Source: Sipunculus nudus
Taxonomy: Eukaryota > Annelida > Sipuncula > Golfingiida > Sipunculidae
Direction: 5' to 3'
Assembly (NCBI GenBank): GCA_026874595.1
Contig: CM049310.1
Span: 45,731,058-45,795,057 of the forward strand
Length of the DNA: 64,000 nt
Shown: piece by piece, positions 38,930-53,051 of the stretch
Layout of the letters: each line of letters begins with the position of its first letter
Position numbering within the stretch: the first letter of the stretch is position 1
Notes under the pieces: model-generated
Told to the model about the DNA's origin: nothing
What the model saw: only the letters and a program-made list of their open reading frames with translations
Database searches by the model: none
Translations under genes and position numbers: made by a program

Positions 38930-39150
38930 TTTTGTCAGCTGACTTGTGAGCTATAGCGTTGGTGCGGCGTCCGTCTGTTGTCCGTCTTCTGTCTGTTAAC
39001 ACTAGCGGCTTTTCTAAGCAATGCCTGGAAGGATCCTTCCAAAATTTTGTAAATATTTTGTATATATGCCAATTGTGCAAAATGGACAAAGAAGGCCACA
39101 GACCAAAAATGGCGACTAAGCCTACATTTTTTGGTGATTTTATGTGAATT
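38930..39150. repeat. GTCCGTCT-type interspersed repeat
   Basis: 'gtgagctatagcgttgg', 'gcggcgtccgtctgttgtcc' and 'caccagaccaaaaatggcg'-like text mark the same repeat class. The 148-codon minus ORF across it (38643-39089) carries a TDRRRTTDGRRT run made by the repeat and is not a gene. Confidence 0.5.
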
Positions 39151-39945
39151 TTTATATGTAATGGCCCACTAGAAATTGCACTCTTTTAAACGTTGTGGCC
39201 TATAATTCTTCAGTCATGGTGTAAGTAATAAAAATAAAAAAACTATGTGTATCATCCTATCATCATGCACAATTTGAAGAAAACTGGCCCTCCAAGGTTT
39301 CAAGAACCATGTCAGACAAATTGGTACTTTCGCTCTGGTTCGAACCCTTTGATACTGAACTTAGACACAATGGATAGCTTTTCTCATAAGCATAAGCTGT
39401 ATGAATTCTCACTTTATTTTGTACATATTTTGATCTTGGTAAAAGGATTTCCCTTTGTAAATTTGGGAGCGTTGTCTTCTTTTTAGACAATTTTATGAGG
39501 TATTTTTAGTCATGTGAGTGTTGTGAAGCATTTTTCAATGGCGTCCTTAATTATGACATTAAAGTAAAAGCATGTGCATCCTCCTCAGATATATTCCTCT
39601 CGCCATGCAAACTTTGGGAACAATTGGACGAACCAGTACTTCAAAATCATAACAGACAACTCTTAAAATTGATAGCCTGATGGTTAAGCGCCTCTTGTAC
39701 ATTTACGCAATGACCTGCACCTGATAACTTATTATCCTTAATCCACCTTGAGTTATTGTTTGCTTGTCACCAGGTTGTTCGCTTCCTCAATCCTATTACT
39801 GTTGTAATACTAGGGTAATATCTGTCTGAAATTTGTGTAAAACTCGGATCCTATTTGCATCAAAGAAAAGAACGGTGGCAGTTGGTTTGGGGGTGTAGAC
39901 CTAGAATGGATATATAAATAAAGGTTGTCTAAATATGTGGCAGTA

Positions 39946-40006
<61 letters not shown>

Positions 40007-40149
40007 CGTTTGTACATCATCAAGAAAGTGTATTTAATTAATATATGCTTGTCGAAGGCGCGTGTGGTCTAGACCGTTTTCTGCGAAGTTAGTTTAGATT
40101 CGAATCGAAACTAAGTAAATACTGCATAATGATCCCTGAGGGAAGTATA

Positions 40150-41303
40150 TACACTAAAGAGAAATTTGTTTCGTGGTAAAATTAAATCGATAATGCTAGA
40201 AGAGATTTGGCTCACGAGACGGTTCATCCATTAGCTGTTCTAAAATAGAGAGAGATTACAGAGGGCTTTGATTGTTGCGAATATTGAACCTGAATTCAAT
40301 ATTAAAATCAATAATGGACAAATGAGAGGGAAAGAGAGAGAGAGACAGAGAGAGAAAGCAGGTTATGGATAGAATATGATATTTGTCATTGGAAAAAAGA
40401 AATATATTGCAACATCTGTTACGAGAAAAACCCAAATATGTTGTTAATTTTGCGCAATGGCAGTGTCCACATTATTCAATGACAAGTAGCGGTAATTAGG
40501 CCCACATCTTATAATGTGCTGTCAGAAATATACCGCATAATTAAGGTTGAATAATTATTCTCAATTGTGACTCATAATACACATATACAAAAGTATTTAC
40601 AGCTGAATGAATCAAGGACGATTACATTGGATTTCTTCGTGCAAAACCAGGCTTGACCAGACATGTATATGCATCAATCGCCATTCCTATATACAACATT
40701 TCAGATTGTCCTCTACCGTCAGAATAGAACGGGTCAGAAGTCATTCACGTGTAATAAGCTTACCATAGGTATTTTATACCAGGTGTGTGCCTCATCAACA
40801 TTATTCTGGGAAGTGTATATTTCAGTCTACATTTAAGCCAGGTGTTCATTTTAAGCAGAAAACAAATATGATGTGATTCATGTGCGGTATATCTGTGCAG
40901 GAAAAATACTTTTTATAATATAATCAAGACTGAAAGCAGCACAGTCAACATACTTATTGCACAAAAATTAAAGATTCTATAGTCGGGGTGAATGTTTAAG
41001 CGAAGGCCTCCTTGTCCAGGGAAACAAACTATCAGAAAGCTTATTACCCACACATTAAGACATCTTATAAGACTGGTGGCCTCCAAATAAAGGTTTAAAT
41101 ATGTTACACATTGAAGCCAGTGCAAGTAAATACACGTAGCAGGTGCAGATCCATGATCTTTTTCAACGGAGGTTTGGGACTATTGATGTTTAATTACATG
41201 TCTCGTGAGCCACAATTCAGATTTGCAGTTAGCGTTTGGCCAAGGGTACAACATTTGGGTTGAGTCAAAATCAGATTATGCTTTATAATAGCTTTATGGT
41301 GAT

Positions 41304-41350
<47 letters not shown>

Positions 41351-43455
41351 AGCCAAGTAATTCATGGATAAAATTTTATATCTTTAATTGGAAAATAAAT
41401 ATGTTACAACATCTGTTACAAGAAGCCAACAAATATACTGTGACACCGGTCTCAACATTGTTCAGTGACATGAGAGAATTATATAAACTAAAGAGAAATT
41501 ATGTTTAGTTGAAAAAATTAAATCGATAATGCAAGAAGAGATTTGTGTCACATGAGACGGTTCATCTAATAGCTGTTTAAATCAAGGAGATTACAGAGGG
41601 CATTTGCAGAATTGTTGCGATTACTGAACCTGCATTTAATATTGAAATCTTTACTTGATATGTGTGAGAGAGAGAACAAAGCAGGTTATGGATAGAATAT
41701 GATGTTAGTAATTGAAAAATTAGAAATATATTACAACATCTGTTACGAGAAAAACCTTAATATGTTTTATACTTGCGCAATGACAGGGTCCACATGGTTC
41801 GGTGACAAGTAGCGGTAATTAGGCCCTCATCTTTTACATCGTGCTGTCAAAAATATCCCGCGTAATTAAGGTTGAATAATTATTCTTACTTGTAAATTAT
41901 AATTCACATATACACAAATATGTACAGCTGAATGATTCAAGGACGGTTACATAAGATTTCCAGATACGAAACCGGAATGGGAATACACGTGTATGTATCA
42001 ATCTTCATTCCTACAAACAACATGTCATATTGTCCTCTACCGCAAGAATAGAACAGGTCAGAAGTCATTCACGTTTAAAAAGCTTACCGTTATTACTTTA
42101 TACCAGGTGTGTGCCTCATCAATATTATTCTGGAAGGTGTATATTTCAGTCTATATTTAAGTCAGGTGTTCATTTTAAGTAGAAAACAAATATGATCTGA
42201 TTAAAATGCGGTATATCTGGGCAGGAATATTACTTTTATAGAATAATCCAGAATCAGAAAAACACAGTCAACATACTCTAAAGTTTCGGTGAATGTTAAA
42301 GCAAAGGCTTTGTTCAGGTAAACAAATTATCAGAGGCTTATCACCAAAATACTAATAAGATTAGTGGCCCCTAAACAAAGGTTTTTATATTATACCCATT
42401 AAAGCCAGTGCAGGAATCTACAGATAGCAGGTGCTTGTCCACGATCTTTTGCAATTGGGGTTTGGGATTATTGATGTTTAGGTACATATCTCTTTGGCCA
42501 CTTAGACATTCTAGATGTGCAATTGGGGTTTGGCCGTCCAACATTTGGTTTGAGTCAAAATCAGATTATGCTTTATGGTGATTATGGAGAGAGAGAGAGA
42601 GAGAGAGGTAATTTACAAAATTTGATATTTGTAATTGGAAAATAAATATGTTGCAACATCTGTTACAAGAAGCCAACAAATATACTGTTACACCGGTGAT
42701 TATAGAGTGAGGGGGAGAGAGAGAGAGAGAGCTCCTAATTAACGGATGAAATATGAAATTTGTAATTGGAAAATAAATATGTTACATCATCTGTTACAAC
42801 AAATCAAACAAAGAAGCCAACAAATATACTGTTACACCGGTGTCGAATATTGTTCGTGACATATTGCGGTAATGAGACCCGTATGTATTACATCCATCGT
42901 TCGGTCACAAAATATCCAACATAATTAAGGTTCAATAAACAATCATAATTGTCAATTATGCTTTATACAGAAATATGTAAAAGCAGATGTATTATTACAT
43001 CGGAATTCTAGATGCGAAACCAGAAAGGGGACACAAGTATATGTTTCAATCTTAGTCTATATACATAGCATGTCATATTGTACAACAAAAAAGGAATTGG
43101 TCAGAAGACTCTCATTTAATTTGCATATTTTTTTCATTTTACTCTAGCTGTGTGCATGATAAAAATAATTCTTGGAGGAGTATGTATTTTCAGGCAACCT
43201 TCATGCCAAATGTTCTTAAAAACTTAGACAATGGTAAAGCAAAGATCTTATTAACTATCAGCAGCTGAATATCCAAATACCAGGATATTTAATTAAAGTT
43301 GCGGCACCAAAAACTTAGTTTAATATATCCATTTAAGCTAGTGTGTGAAAAGAAATATCCAGGATATTTAAAAAGGGGGTTCCAATGTTGTTTATGTAAA
43401 TATGATGGATCACTTAAAACAAATTAAATATGCAACTGGCCTTGGGCTGCGGGTC
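40150..43455. repeat. Long direct-repeat array, about 1.3-kb units with (GA)n
   Basis: Unit 1 (about 40150-41480) and unit 2 (about 41481-42660) match over most of their length. Shared landmarks include ATTAAATCGATAATGC, 'tgacaagtagcggtaatta', 'aattaaggttgaataatt', 'gtcctctaccg' and 'ataccaggtgtgtgcctcat', offset by roughly 1330 bases. A short internal repeat of the (GA)n block plus 'ggaaaataaatatgtt' occurs at 42586-42760. Unit 3 (about 42760-43455) is more diverged. No coding region is supported in any unit. Confidence 0.75.
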
Positions 43456-43459
43456 CATT

Positions 43460-45084
43460 ACTAGGTTTGATGTGAAAATCAGATAATGCTAAATGGTATC
43501 TTTGTAGAGATGAGTATTGCTTTTTAGATCATTCACAAATTAGTCGAAATAAATCGTGAGCGAAAGCATTAACATCCCCCTTTTTTAAATAACATATAAT
43601 TTAATAAAAGCTACTAGGCTCACTTAAACATGTTGTTTGAAGGGGTGGTTAAGTAAATGTACATGACTGTGCCAGCAGAAAATTAAGACAATTACCCAAA
43701 TTACAAACAGCAGTAAAATAAACTGAAGTAAAGGTTCACACCTTAAGTGGTATTGTTTTGAACTAAAATTTGAACATGCTCCTCTTGGGCCGGTGTATCT
43801 AGATAAAACATATCAGAATACATGCATGACTAGATTACTTTATGACTCTTACCCAACCAGCTTAAACAGCATGACAAGCTCATTCTGCATTAATTTAACA
43901 ATATTATTGGTTATGAAACGCATTTAATTTCCAAATGTGTATGCCTAATTGGAATTTGTAATTGTTGGCGTCACTATTGCAAGGGCCAAAAGAACCAGAC
44001 TTCACACAATGATATTTCCTGTATAATAGATAACTCATAAATGTGCTATGATTAATTTCAGTTGAAAACTCTTCAGGGAATATAGTCTTTCTTCATAGAT
44101 CTACATCACCGAGCTGTTTATAGATTTTAAATGGTTACTATGAGGCATAAATCTCCTCTATTTTTTTGTATTTCATGGATCCTATGACTTTCATTTTGCA
44201 ATCAAAATAAATGTCCTTGGAAGCTTTGAAGAAATACTTGTATGATTTTCTTCAAACTGCATATTCACAGAGGTGTCCGTAAGCAACATTCATTTATTTC
44301 TATAATGTTATACATGATGACAGGGTATCTGACTGAACACACTTATAAATAACTACTGAGGGCTGTAAATGGGCAAATGATGTCAGAATTATATAAATAT
44401 AGGTTGTTTAACGAAATGACCTTTGAAACCCACGTTTACTTAGATGGGAGATACAACTGAATTGTCAAATGTATAGCATTATCAAGAATACCATTCTTTA
44501 TAATGATAAAAAAATTTATTTGCTCAGTTTGATCTCCTATCTGTGTCACATTATTTGGTACAGTATTCTTGATTATACTGTACATTTATACAATTCCATT
44601 ATTTCATGGCATCGTACATAATTTAATATTGAGACATTGGGCTTTATTATTAAGTATTCAGGATAAACCAGCAATGAAACAAAGGCGGAGACAATGAGAC
44701 GCATGCAGCATAAGTCATCTTAAAGGTTATCCAAGTAAAATTTCTTTTAATGGATCCAACAAATTGTAAAAATGTATTGAAAATAAATATTTGAAGTAAG
44801 TGACAAAAGGAGTGAAGAAGGTAATACGTAAATGTAGAAATGTCGTGAAAATAAGATAATTTCACTCACACGCCTATGAGAAAGTAATACATGTATATGA
44901 ATTGCCTTTTCCCTCTGGAAATACTACTATCAGGAATTAACATTATAATCAATCCCAACTAAGACAATGAAAGTATAAAGAACCCACTAAATCAGAAAGG
45001 AACAAAAATAAGGCAAGTTGAAGGTGCACATTATTTCAAAATATGTGACAGAATACTGAAGCAATGGTTTAAATAATCTTGCTG

Positions 45085-45135
<51 letters not shown>

Positions 45136-45950
45136 CAATGATGCATTTTTTATTAAAGTATTTTGAGATGCATGTCTATTGGATATTAATTTGAGAGTCA
45201 ATATCTTAGTTATGAAATAGACATGAGGAATTATTTATCTTAAACGCATGAATGTAAAAAAAGAGAGAAGCTTGTTTATTTTTTTAGCTAAAATTATTCA
45301 ATGTTAAAGGTGTACTGGCCTGACTAGTACTGGAATTTTTAGTACAGGCAATATTAAAAAGTCGCAGATCAATGACTATGCAACAGACTGGCAGTGAATG
45401 ACATATGATTATTGTATATATATTGATATATATAATCCTATGATATATATAATCCTATGAGAAGCAGATTAAGTCCTGAAGTTATCTAATTTTAAGTAAA
45501 ATGTGTACCTAATTCGTGGAAATATGAGGGGAATCACTCAGTAGGTTGCGCCTAGGAAAAGCATTGTATTTCATGCCACTGACCACCAGGCTTTTTAAGT
45601 CAACATAATAAGCAAATATGTACAAAACACAAAGCTGTGCTCATTTGCCCACTTCGTAAATGGTAAAAACATGGTTAGAATCAGCTCTTTTCTGTTATGC
45701 ATTAGAAAAAAAATATATGACTTTCACCTCAAACACTATTTTATATGTCGATGATATCTCACCCGAACCTGTTTTCTTTCAAATTAGGAATTATTTGTAC
45801 CCAGCAGACAGAACTGTTCTTGGTGTTATTAAGAATCTGCTGTGCTTTAACATTTATAGTATTATATGGTCAAAGACCTTGCTAAATGGTTCCATATGAA
45901 ACTTTATAAGAAAATAACAGACGTTATATTTAAAACGATGTTTGTCTGAG
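43460..45950. other. Featureless AT-rich interval
   Basis: Only a (TA)n block (45087-45133) and short chance ORFs; none shows family motifs or plausible exon structure. Confidence 0.45.
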
Positions 45951-46106
45951 GCCGAAAAAAAAGGTATGGTTCTCAGGCACCTTTTTCAAAAATCAAAAGT
46001 TTATTATTCTTCTCGAAAGGTGAATATCAAAATAATGTTTTGATGCGCGGGGGAGGGGGTTCAAATTAACGCGGTCGATGCCTGAGAACAATACCTTTTT
46101 TGGGCT
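45951..46106. mobile_element. MITE with AGGTATGGTTCTCAGGCAC ends, copy B
   Basis: Same termini as the 24.2-kb element (left AGGTATGGTTCTCAGGCAC, right GCCTGAGAACAATACCT) with the inverted repeat extending outward through A-runs to GCC/GGC. The interior is shorter, about 110 bases, including a G-rich patch. Two copies in one window suggest a dispersed family. Confidence 0.7.
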
Positions 46107-46699
46107 AAAAGATTATAAGATAATAAGTTCGCAATCCAAGATGTCCACATTCACTGCCACAAAGTATGTGACTAGCATGAATCATTAAAGTTGAGTTACA
46201 TCCAGACATCATGCTGACTAGAGTCAATAATTTGGAAAAATATCCAACTAAATTGTCAAAAATACTCTTCTTTATATTCCTGTATGGACGTATTAAAAAT
46301 GTTTAAGTAAATAGTGTTTTGAACAAAATTTATTTATTTTAACTTAATCTTTTTTCACCTTTATTCAAAGGTGAGGATGTTGAAAATAGATGATACCCCC
46401 CCCCAAAAAAAAAAAATCTATGTTAGGTGTTCTTTAGCACTAATCCCAAGTACCTGAGGTATTGTGAAATGGTTTTTTGGCCAAGTCAGTATATATATCT
46501 TACAGAAGACCTTGTATCCAATATCTTTCCAAATTGCTTATAAATGACTGAATCATTCATTATGTTGTATTAAGAAGTAATGTATGAAGTCGAGTTGCCA
46601 CATTATTTCTCTTATTTCACTGTAAATAAATCAGGGTTTTAAAATATAAATAACCTAATTGATGCATGTACATTGCAAACGTAGAAAAAGAAATCTTTC

Positions 46700-47590
46700 C
46701 ATGAAAGAAAGAAAGAAATAGTTTATTCAGGAATAAAGGCCTCAGGCCCAAAGTTCCAATTACATACACCAATATTTCATTTTACAATACAAACTGAATC
46801 ATAACCATAGTTATGCATTTGAAGTACAAATAGAAATAAATTAACAATACATATTTGTTCATCTCTAGATGAACATAAAACATGAATGCAAAACTAAAGT
46901 AACGTGCCATAAAGTGGTGCTATAAATATTAAGTTTCTAGCATTTTCTGTCTCTTAACAAAACCTTTATAAACATAAGCTGCTAAATTTGAAATTTCTGA
47001 TGGATTTTCCAAATTGAGTATTCTTTTGAAGTTACATTCATGTGGTTGTAACAGATCTCTTCTTAAATAAAACAGACGTAAGTCATTATATAAAGGACAT
47101 TCTAACAAAAAATGACTCTCGTCTTCCAAAATATTGTAACCATGTCGATAACAGTATATACATATTCTTTCCTCTCTGTCTAATCCTTTGTGTTTCCCTG
47201 ATTCTATAGCTAGTCTGTGGTTGCAACATCTTAATTGAGCGAGTGCCTTAAAATGTTTTTTTTTTATTTTGTACACATAATAAATATTTTTCAACAGTTA
47301 ACAATGACTTAAAGATTCCATAGAAGTATAATTTATTACAAGAGTGAACGTCATTTTGCCAATTTTGGATTGCCATGTCTTTTATTCTTTGTTTAAATTG
47401 AGTAATAAAAATGGTTATGTCTCCTATAGATTGAACTAGCCACACATATCCACAACCGGCTTGAAATAGTAAAGTCTCTTTCCATGCATCATTTACACCA
47501 GATGAAGTATAAGGCCCATGAGTTTCATCTCTTAAGTTATCAAAGAAGGCTATTTCACTAATTATACATATATGTCTTTGGACAAAATAA
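46700..47590 (-). mobile_element. LINE 3' fragment (C-terminal ORF2 region, frameshifted)
   Basis: Two minus-strand ORF pieces (47622-47248, then 47294-46929) together give the usual C-terminal segment of many invertebrate non-LTR ORF2 proteins: FKQRIKDMAIQNWQND, then LAQLRCCNHRLAIESGKH, then a zinc-finger-like CIYCYR...HFLLECPLYNDLR. They are in different frames, with the shift near a run of T at 47257-47266. The 3' end has AATAAA and a (TTTC)n-type tail at about 46700-46720. No RT catalytic core is present, so this is a 5'-truncated dead copy. It abuts a copy of the 40-43 kb repeat. Confidence 0.75.
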
Positions 47591-48405
47591 AATATGTTGT
47601 AACATTTGTTGCAGCAAACCAATGCATTTACTGTAATATTGGTGACAACCTAGTGACAAGTAGCGGTAATTAAACCGATATGACCTACATCTTCCATTCC
47701 GCTACAAAATATCCCACATAATTAAGGATCACTTCATATTCATAATTGTCAATTTTTCTTCATACAGAAACATATATAAACAGATGAATGGTTACATCGG
47801 ATCGATGAAAACCAGAATGGAAACAGACAATCATGTATATATCAATCGTCACATATATAAGATGTCAGATTGTATAGAAAGAAAGGGATGGGTCAGAAGG
47901 CACTCCCGTGTATTTTGCATACTGTTGTTATTAACACTAGCCGTCTTATCAATATCATTATTGGGGTATGTTAGTGGCTTATTTGGCATCATATGTCCAA
48001 TTTGTCATTTGAACCAGATAACAAATATGATTGGCTTAATATGTTGTATATCTGTTCATTAATAATACTTTCATAATGCATTCAGTCCATACAGAAAGTA
48101 ACACAGTCAAATGATTTTCCCATACTTGTAACATATACCATTAAAGATTCTATATACACGGTTAATGTTAAAACAAAGACATTATTCAGGTAAATAGACA
48201 ATCAGATGCCCTATACCAATACCAGGATACTTAATAAAACTGGCGACCCCCAAAACGTTCTATTTATTTTATTCATTAAAGCTAGCTGGTGGAAAGAGAG
48301 GCGCGAATCCATGTTTTATGGGGGGTCCAATTATGTTTAGGTTGATCTTATGAACAATGTATAAATATATAAATAGACATGCAACTGGCCTTGGGCTGCT
48401 TGATG
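47590..48405. repeat. Fourth, detached copy of the 40-43 kb repeat unit
   Basis: Contains 'gtgacaagtagcggtaatta', 'cccacataattaagg', 'gggtcagaagg' and 'gcaactggccttgggctgc', in the same order as unit 3, whose end also has the last string. It is separated from unit 3 by about 4 kb and adjoins the LINE 3' fragment. The 92-codon ORF at 47784-48062 is not conserved in the sister units and is left out. Confidence 0.65.
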
Positions 48406-48409
48406 ACTT

Positions 48410-50870
48410 ATTTATATTAAATATTTGAATTTAAAACAAAACAGAATTTCCTGTGTCACTTTCCGTTAAAATGTTTAAACTTTAAAAGTGTTCTTACTCG
48501 TTTTGTCTTCATCATATTGTACGTCCAGTGCAAATGTCTATACAACAGACGAGCTGTGAATAACATCTAAGTAAATACTGTGTGTTGTTGACAAAAGTAT
48601 CAATCCTAAAAGAAACATATTACAAGTAGTTACTAAATTCCATTAAAACTTGTGCCTAATTCCATAAAATCCTGTCATATGAGGGATACTCGAACCAGTT
48701 TGTTACGATTATATTATTCACCTGCATAAATTAATTTATGTCAGATCCCACATATAATGTCGAATCAAGTCTATAATGTAACCATTATATGCAGACGTGA
48801 AATGAACTCATTTCTCTAAGATAACAAAGTAAATAATCAATCCCACTAACAGTTCTCATAAAAGTATCACCTTTATGGCCACACATTAAATCTGCCTATT
48901 CACCTGCCCATTGCTTCCTCTGTGTATATATTATCGATCGAAGGGTAATTCTGCTAATCATAAGTTCTTAAAACGCCTTAAGGAAAGATGTATAAACTAA
49001 TGTATCAAAGTGTTTGTAAACACAGCAATATTGATAAACGGGGGAAAACATGTACCATGAGGTGGTAGGTTGAATATATGACATGGTAGAAAGGTAACAT
49101 TTTACTGATGCCCTTGTTTAATTTGAATTTAATTTATTTTGCAGGCACCTACATATTATTAACACTTTGATGTAAAAGAAAAACAGCCTGTGTGCTGTGT
49201 TATCCTCGTTTTCTGGGCATAAATTCTGGTCTTTTTTTATAAACGCTCCAAAGAATAATCTTTAGTTGATAAAGGTCAAATTTGGCCCCTTTAAGAAAAA
49301 AAATGTAAGAGACCTACAATGAAATACAACATAAAATAATGATAAATCACCTCACATTGACCAAGAGTTTATTCTCAAAATAATTTGCATGTCTGCATGC
49401 TGTTTTATAACTGGTCTTCTGACAGTAAGCTTGAATAAGCGTCAGATATGTTTGACTAATTATCTTCCTGAATTTATGAGAGAATTTTGTATTCTGAAAA
49501 AGAACATAATCTTGAATATTATTGCCTCCCTTTATTGGTTTACAATTACTTCACATATAGCATTATTAAACCTAAGTATGCTATAATTTGCAAAGGATCT
49601 TACATGGATAGTCTAGATAAAACTTTTTTACTCAAGAAAAAGTTTATTTTGGGTTTACATAATTTTGCTGAATAGCGCGCACTGATTTTTAAATGCAACA
49701 TAGAAGTATACCTTTTTGTAGAAAAAGGGTGGACGCTGTTACCTAAAACATTTAAATAAAAAGGGTATGCATCTAATTAAACCTTAATGAAGCAGTGATA
49801 GGTATGTTCTTATAACATTAATTTTTCCAATGTTTAATGTTTTGATCAAAGAGGTTAAAAAGCAAACAAATTAAATTAATACTTAATAAATACAACTAAT
49901 GAAATATAAGGTCACTTGTTATTTCTATTTAAGGAACCTCATCATGGGATCACATATCTGCATGTTAGCTCAATAACTTGCACCACTTTTCGCACTGCAT
50001 CCATCCAGTCAAGATTCCAGACAGGTGTAGTTTACACTTGAAACCAATGGTATTTTCTAGGCGATGGGTTCAACATTTCGGTCTGAAACGTCTCCTGTCT
50101 CCTAGACTATAAACAGATGAATAATGTGTAGATGATCAATAAATTAACGATAAACCTACTGCAATTTGCACTGTGTACTGCGTACTGCAAAGGTACACGA
50201 GCATCCATTTACGTATCTGTAAAGTTTTTAATCTAGCTTAGCATTGTTTCATGTTCAGAGGCATATTTTGGTATTGGAGTACTACTGCAAACCCCCAAAT
50301 GACCACTTCAGGGGAGCTTGCTGAACAACTGAATTGACCATTTAAGTATAATTACTCATCTGCTATTTTTCATACTTCGCCCACTGTTATTAATACGCGT
50401 CCCTCAATAGTTTTTTTTCATATTCACGGCCTCATGACTCTGTCAGCCTTATGATTATCAATGTCATAAAATACCAGTTTGAGATGTCGGGTACACCAGG
50501 TAAACATTTATAAAAACAGAGTGACGCAGAAGCAGAGAGAATCAGAGAAACACATGCAAAGTTGCATACAATGTGAATACATACCTTCCTTGGTTCATTT
50601 ATTGAATGTAGAAGCAGTGTTATTAAATTTATTTCATCGATCGATACTCGAAGGGAAGTCTCACATGTTGATATTACGCGTGTTCACTCCCGGATTAGGT
50701 TTATCTCTATGCCAAAACAATTTCAACAGATGATTGGCCGTTTTTCAACAAAAGAAACTCAATTGGACCAAGGTATGTTGTAGGCGTGGTCTACGTGACA
50801 CTCATGAGATTGCCAGGTTCTGGTTCAATCACGTTGCGCCAAGTCATAATGCACATGACAGCTTGTGATC
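48410..50870. other. Featureless AT-rich interval
   Basis: No coding region, repeat family shared within the window, or RNA gene seen. Short ORFs (65-84 codons) look random. Confidence 0.45.
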
Positions 50871-50879
50871 GTGGGCGGA

Positions 50880-53000
50880 GTTTAAAACTCTTTGCTCTTT
50901 ATTTAATGAGCCCTGTCATTCCTTTATTCACTCTGTGACCAGACAGACAACCGTAAGGTAAGGCTGTTACTCTGACTTCTTGCATGTACTTCAACCAGAA
51001 ACTATTTGCATGGGTCTATTCACGTGATTACATATTGGTGTCGTAATATGTATGTGCTTATTACACTGTTAGTGGTGCCGTAACTTTTCATTGTTATATC
51101 AAAGATGCTTATTCAACCTACGGTATACATTTTCATAAAATTATAATCCTGAAAGTAATACTACATGAAAATTAACGAATGTTGGCCTTACTATTGTTGA
51201 GGATTGACTGGCCATCATAAGACTGTATGTAAGGGGTCTGTAAAATTAAGAAACCTACCTACATCCTGGTTTCATCTAAGGCTCCAGGATAATTTCATTG
51301 ACGTTATGTCAACAGAGTAAGACATTTACAGGACAAAGGTAATAACTTTGACATAATTGTTGGGCACCAGCAACTCTGTTACCCAGAGTCATAACACCCA
51401 CACTTTCTGTTTACGAACGGATTTTCTCTCTGCCAGCGGATTATATATTAACCATATAATCTTTGATAAAACAGGTATGTTCCAAACCATAATATAACGC
51501 ACAATAAAATCTATAGAGATAATAATGAAGTCACTTTCTTGTAAAAGTGCACAAATCATCAATGATATTCTTTCAAATGCTATATTTATAACAACAAAGG
51601 CAAGCAACAGATATATTATGCTGACATCAGCAACACCAGACCAGTCTATATCCATTTGTGTTCAATTGCAGCATCAAGTTATATTCATTCTGACGGCATA
51701 TTTGACAGCAGTCTGTCATGTTCGTCGGCCTGTAAAAGTCTTATTTTCATACTTTTGGTGAATAAAGTTAACAAATCCCGTGTCAAAACCTACAAATTAT
51801 CAACCATTAACATACATTTCCTTACAAAGTAGTAATTGACAACGAAGACTTTCTCATCGCACTTGATCAAATAGGATTCAACTAAACAATGATTCAAGAT
51901 TTCTGTGAACATAAAACCAGTGCAGATGAAGTCATCGCATGGCCAGTGAAGATAAAATGGGTCATGCTGACGCCACGTACTAGTCCCTATTTTTCTAACT
52001 ACGAATCCGCCCTCTTGAATCAACAGAGACACAAGCTTGATAAAAGCAACTGATGTAACCTTAAGGCTTAACTCAAACACAGAGCTATTGAAATTTCTCA
52101 CTAAATTGGTGCTGCAGAAAAGAGGAAGTATTTTGCAACATTTGACTAAGTATTTAAGTACATACTTAATAGTGGTATAAGTAAAACGCCACTTTGGGTT
52201 AGTATTTTGGTCCGACCCGTGGAAAGGCTGTTTAAGTCAGAATTATTACTCCAAGGCCAATCAGTACAGCAAAGGAGACATACGAGACAGGTTTTCACGG
52301 CTCGGTGACTCTACACCACAACACTGGGGTCTCAGAACTCAGTCCAAATTAAGGTAAACACGGTCACCTTCACAAGGAGAAAACATTTGATCGACCAGTA
52401 AGTAATAATAACAAGGTATTTAAATAACAGAGTTTCGCTTAGGTAAGTTGTACTGAGGTTATTAGTTTTAAGCGAACAGTCAAACCAAAATATGTCAAAA
52501 CATTAATGTTTAGGCTTTGGGACAGACACAAATTCGAACCAAACACATGGCTGACATGTGTAGACAGCGTAAAGGTAGACAGCGTTTGTACTAAAGAATA
52601 TTCAAAAGAATATAGTTATATAGAACATTTGTTATACGAAAAGTGAGGATGGGTGATTCGGGATTTTTTCCTATATAGTGAAATATTCTCCCCAGGTCTG
52701 GCAGCTGAACGTCTTAAAATCATTATCCCGCAGCAAGCGGAACCGAGTATACAATGCACCGGAACCACACATTCAAAATTAAGATATATGACAATTTACA
52801 ATAAGCCATTGTGAGAGAAACCTGTCGCTGTAAAATAAATATCCTCAAACAGCCGAAGACAACATGGACGCTGACCGCAGTACAACTGTCATAAACAATT
52901 CAAGCTAAATACTAAATCTATTCCAACACTGAATAAAAAAAAACAGGGAAACGCACAATTTTAATTTTCATCCCTTGATGAAACCTTGAACATCTTTCAG
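50880..53000 (+). promoter_or_regulatory. Possible promoter, noncoding first exon and 5' intron of gene III
   Basis: A tract near 50874-50955 has GGGCGGAG, a TATA-like TTTATTTAA near 50902 and a donor-like CCGTAAG|GTAAGG ending about 50955. A clean acceptor CATCTTTCAG ends at 53000, just before the gene III signal peptide. Together they could form a noncoding exon spliced across about 2 kb. This is inferred from signals only. The remainder of the stretch shows no coding pattern. Confidence 0.3.
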
Positions 53001-53051
53001 GCGCATTCTGCAACAAAAATTAATTTGATGCGAACCGGAGACGGAAAGAAA

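Noticed and set aside
38643-39089. 148-codon minus-strand ORF
   Set aside because: Composed of an interspersed GTCCGTCT repeat giving a DRRRTTDGRRT run; no recognisable domain.
47784-48062. 92-codon ORF with a hydrophobic segment
   Set aside because: Part of repeat unit 4; the other units do not preserve the frame.
40150-48405. CRISPR-like or satellite array
   Set aside because: Units are about 1.3 kb, diverged and irregular; no short repeat-spacer pattern.
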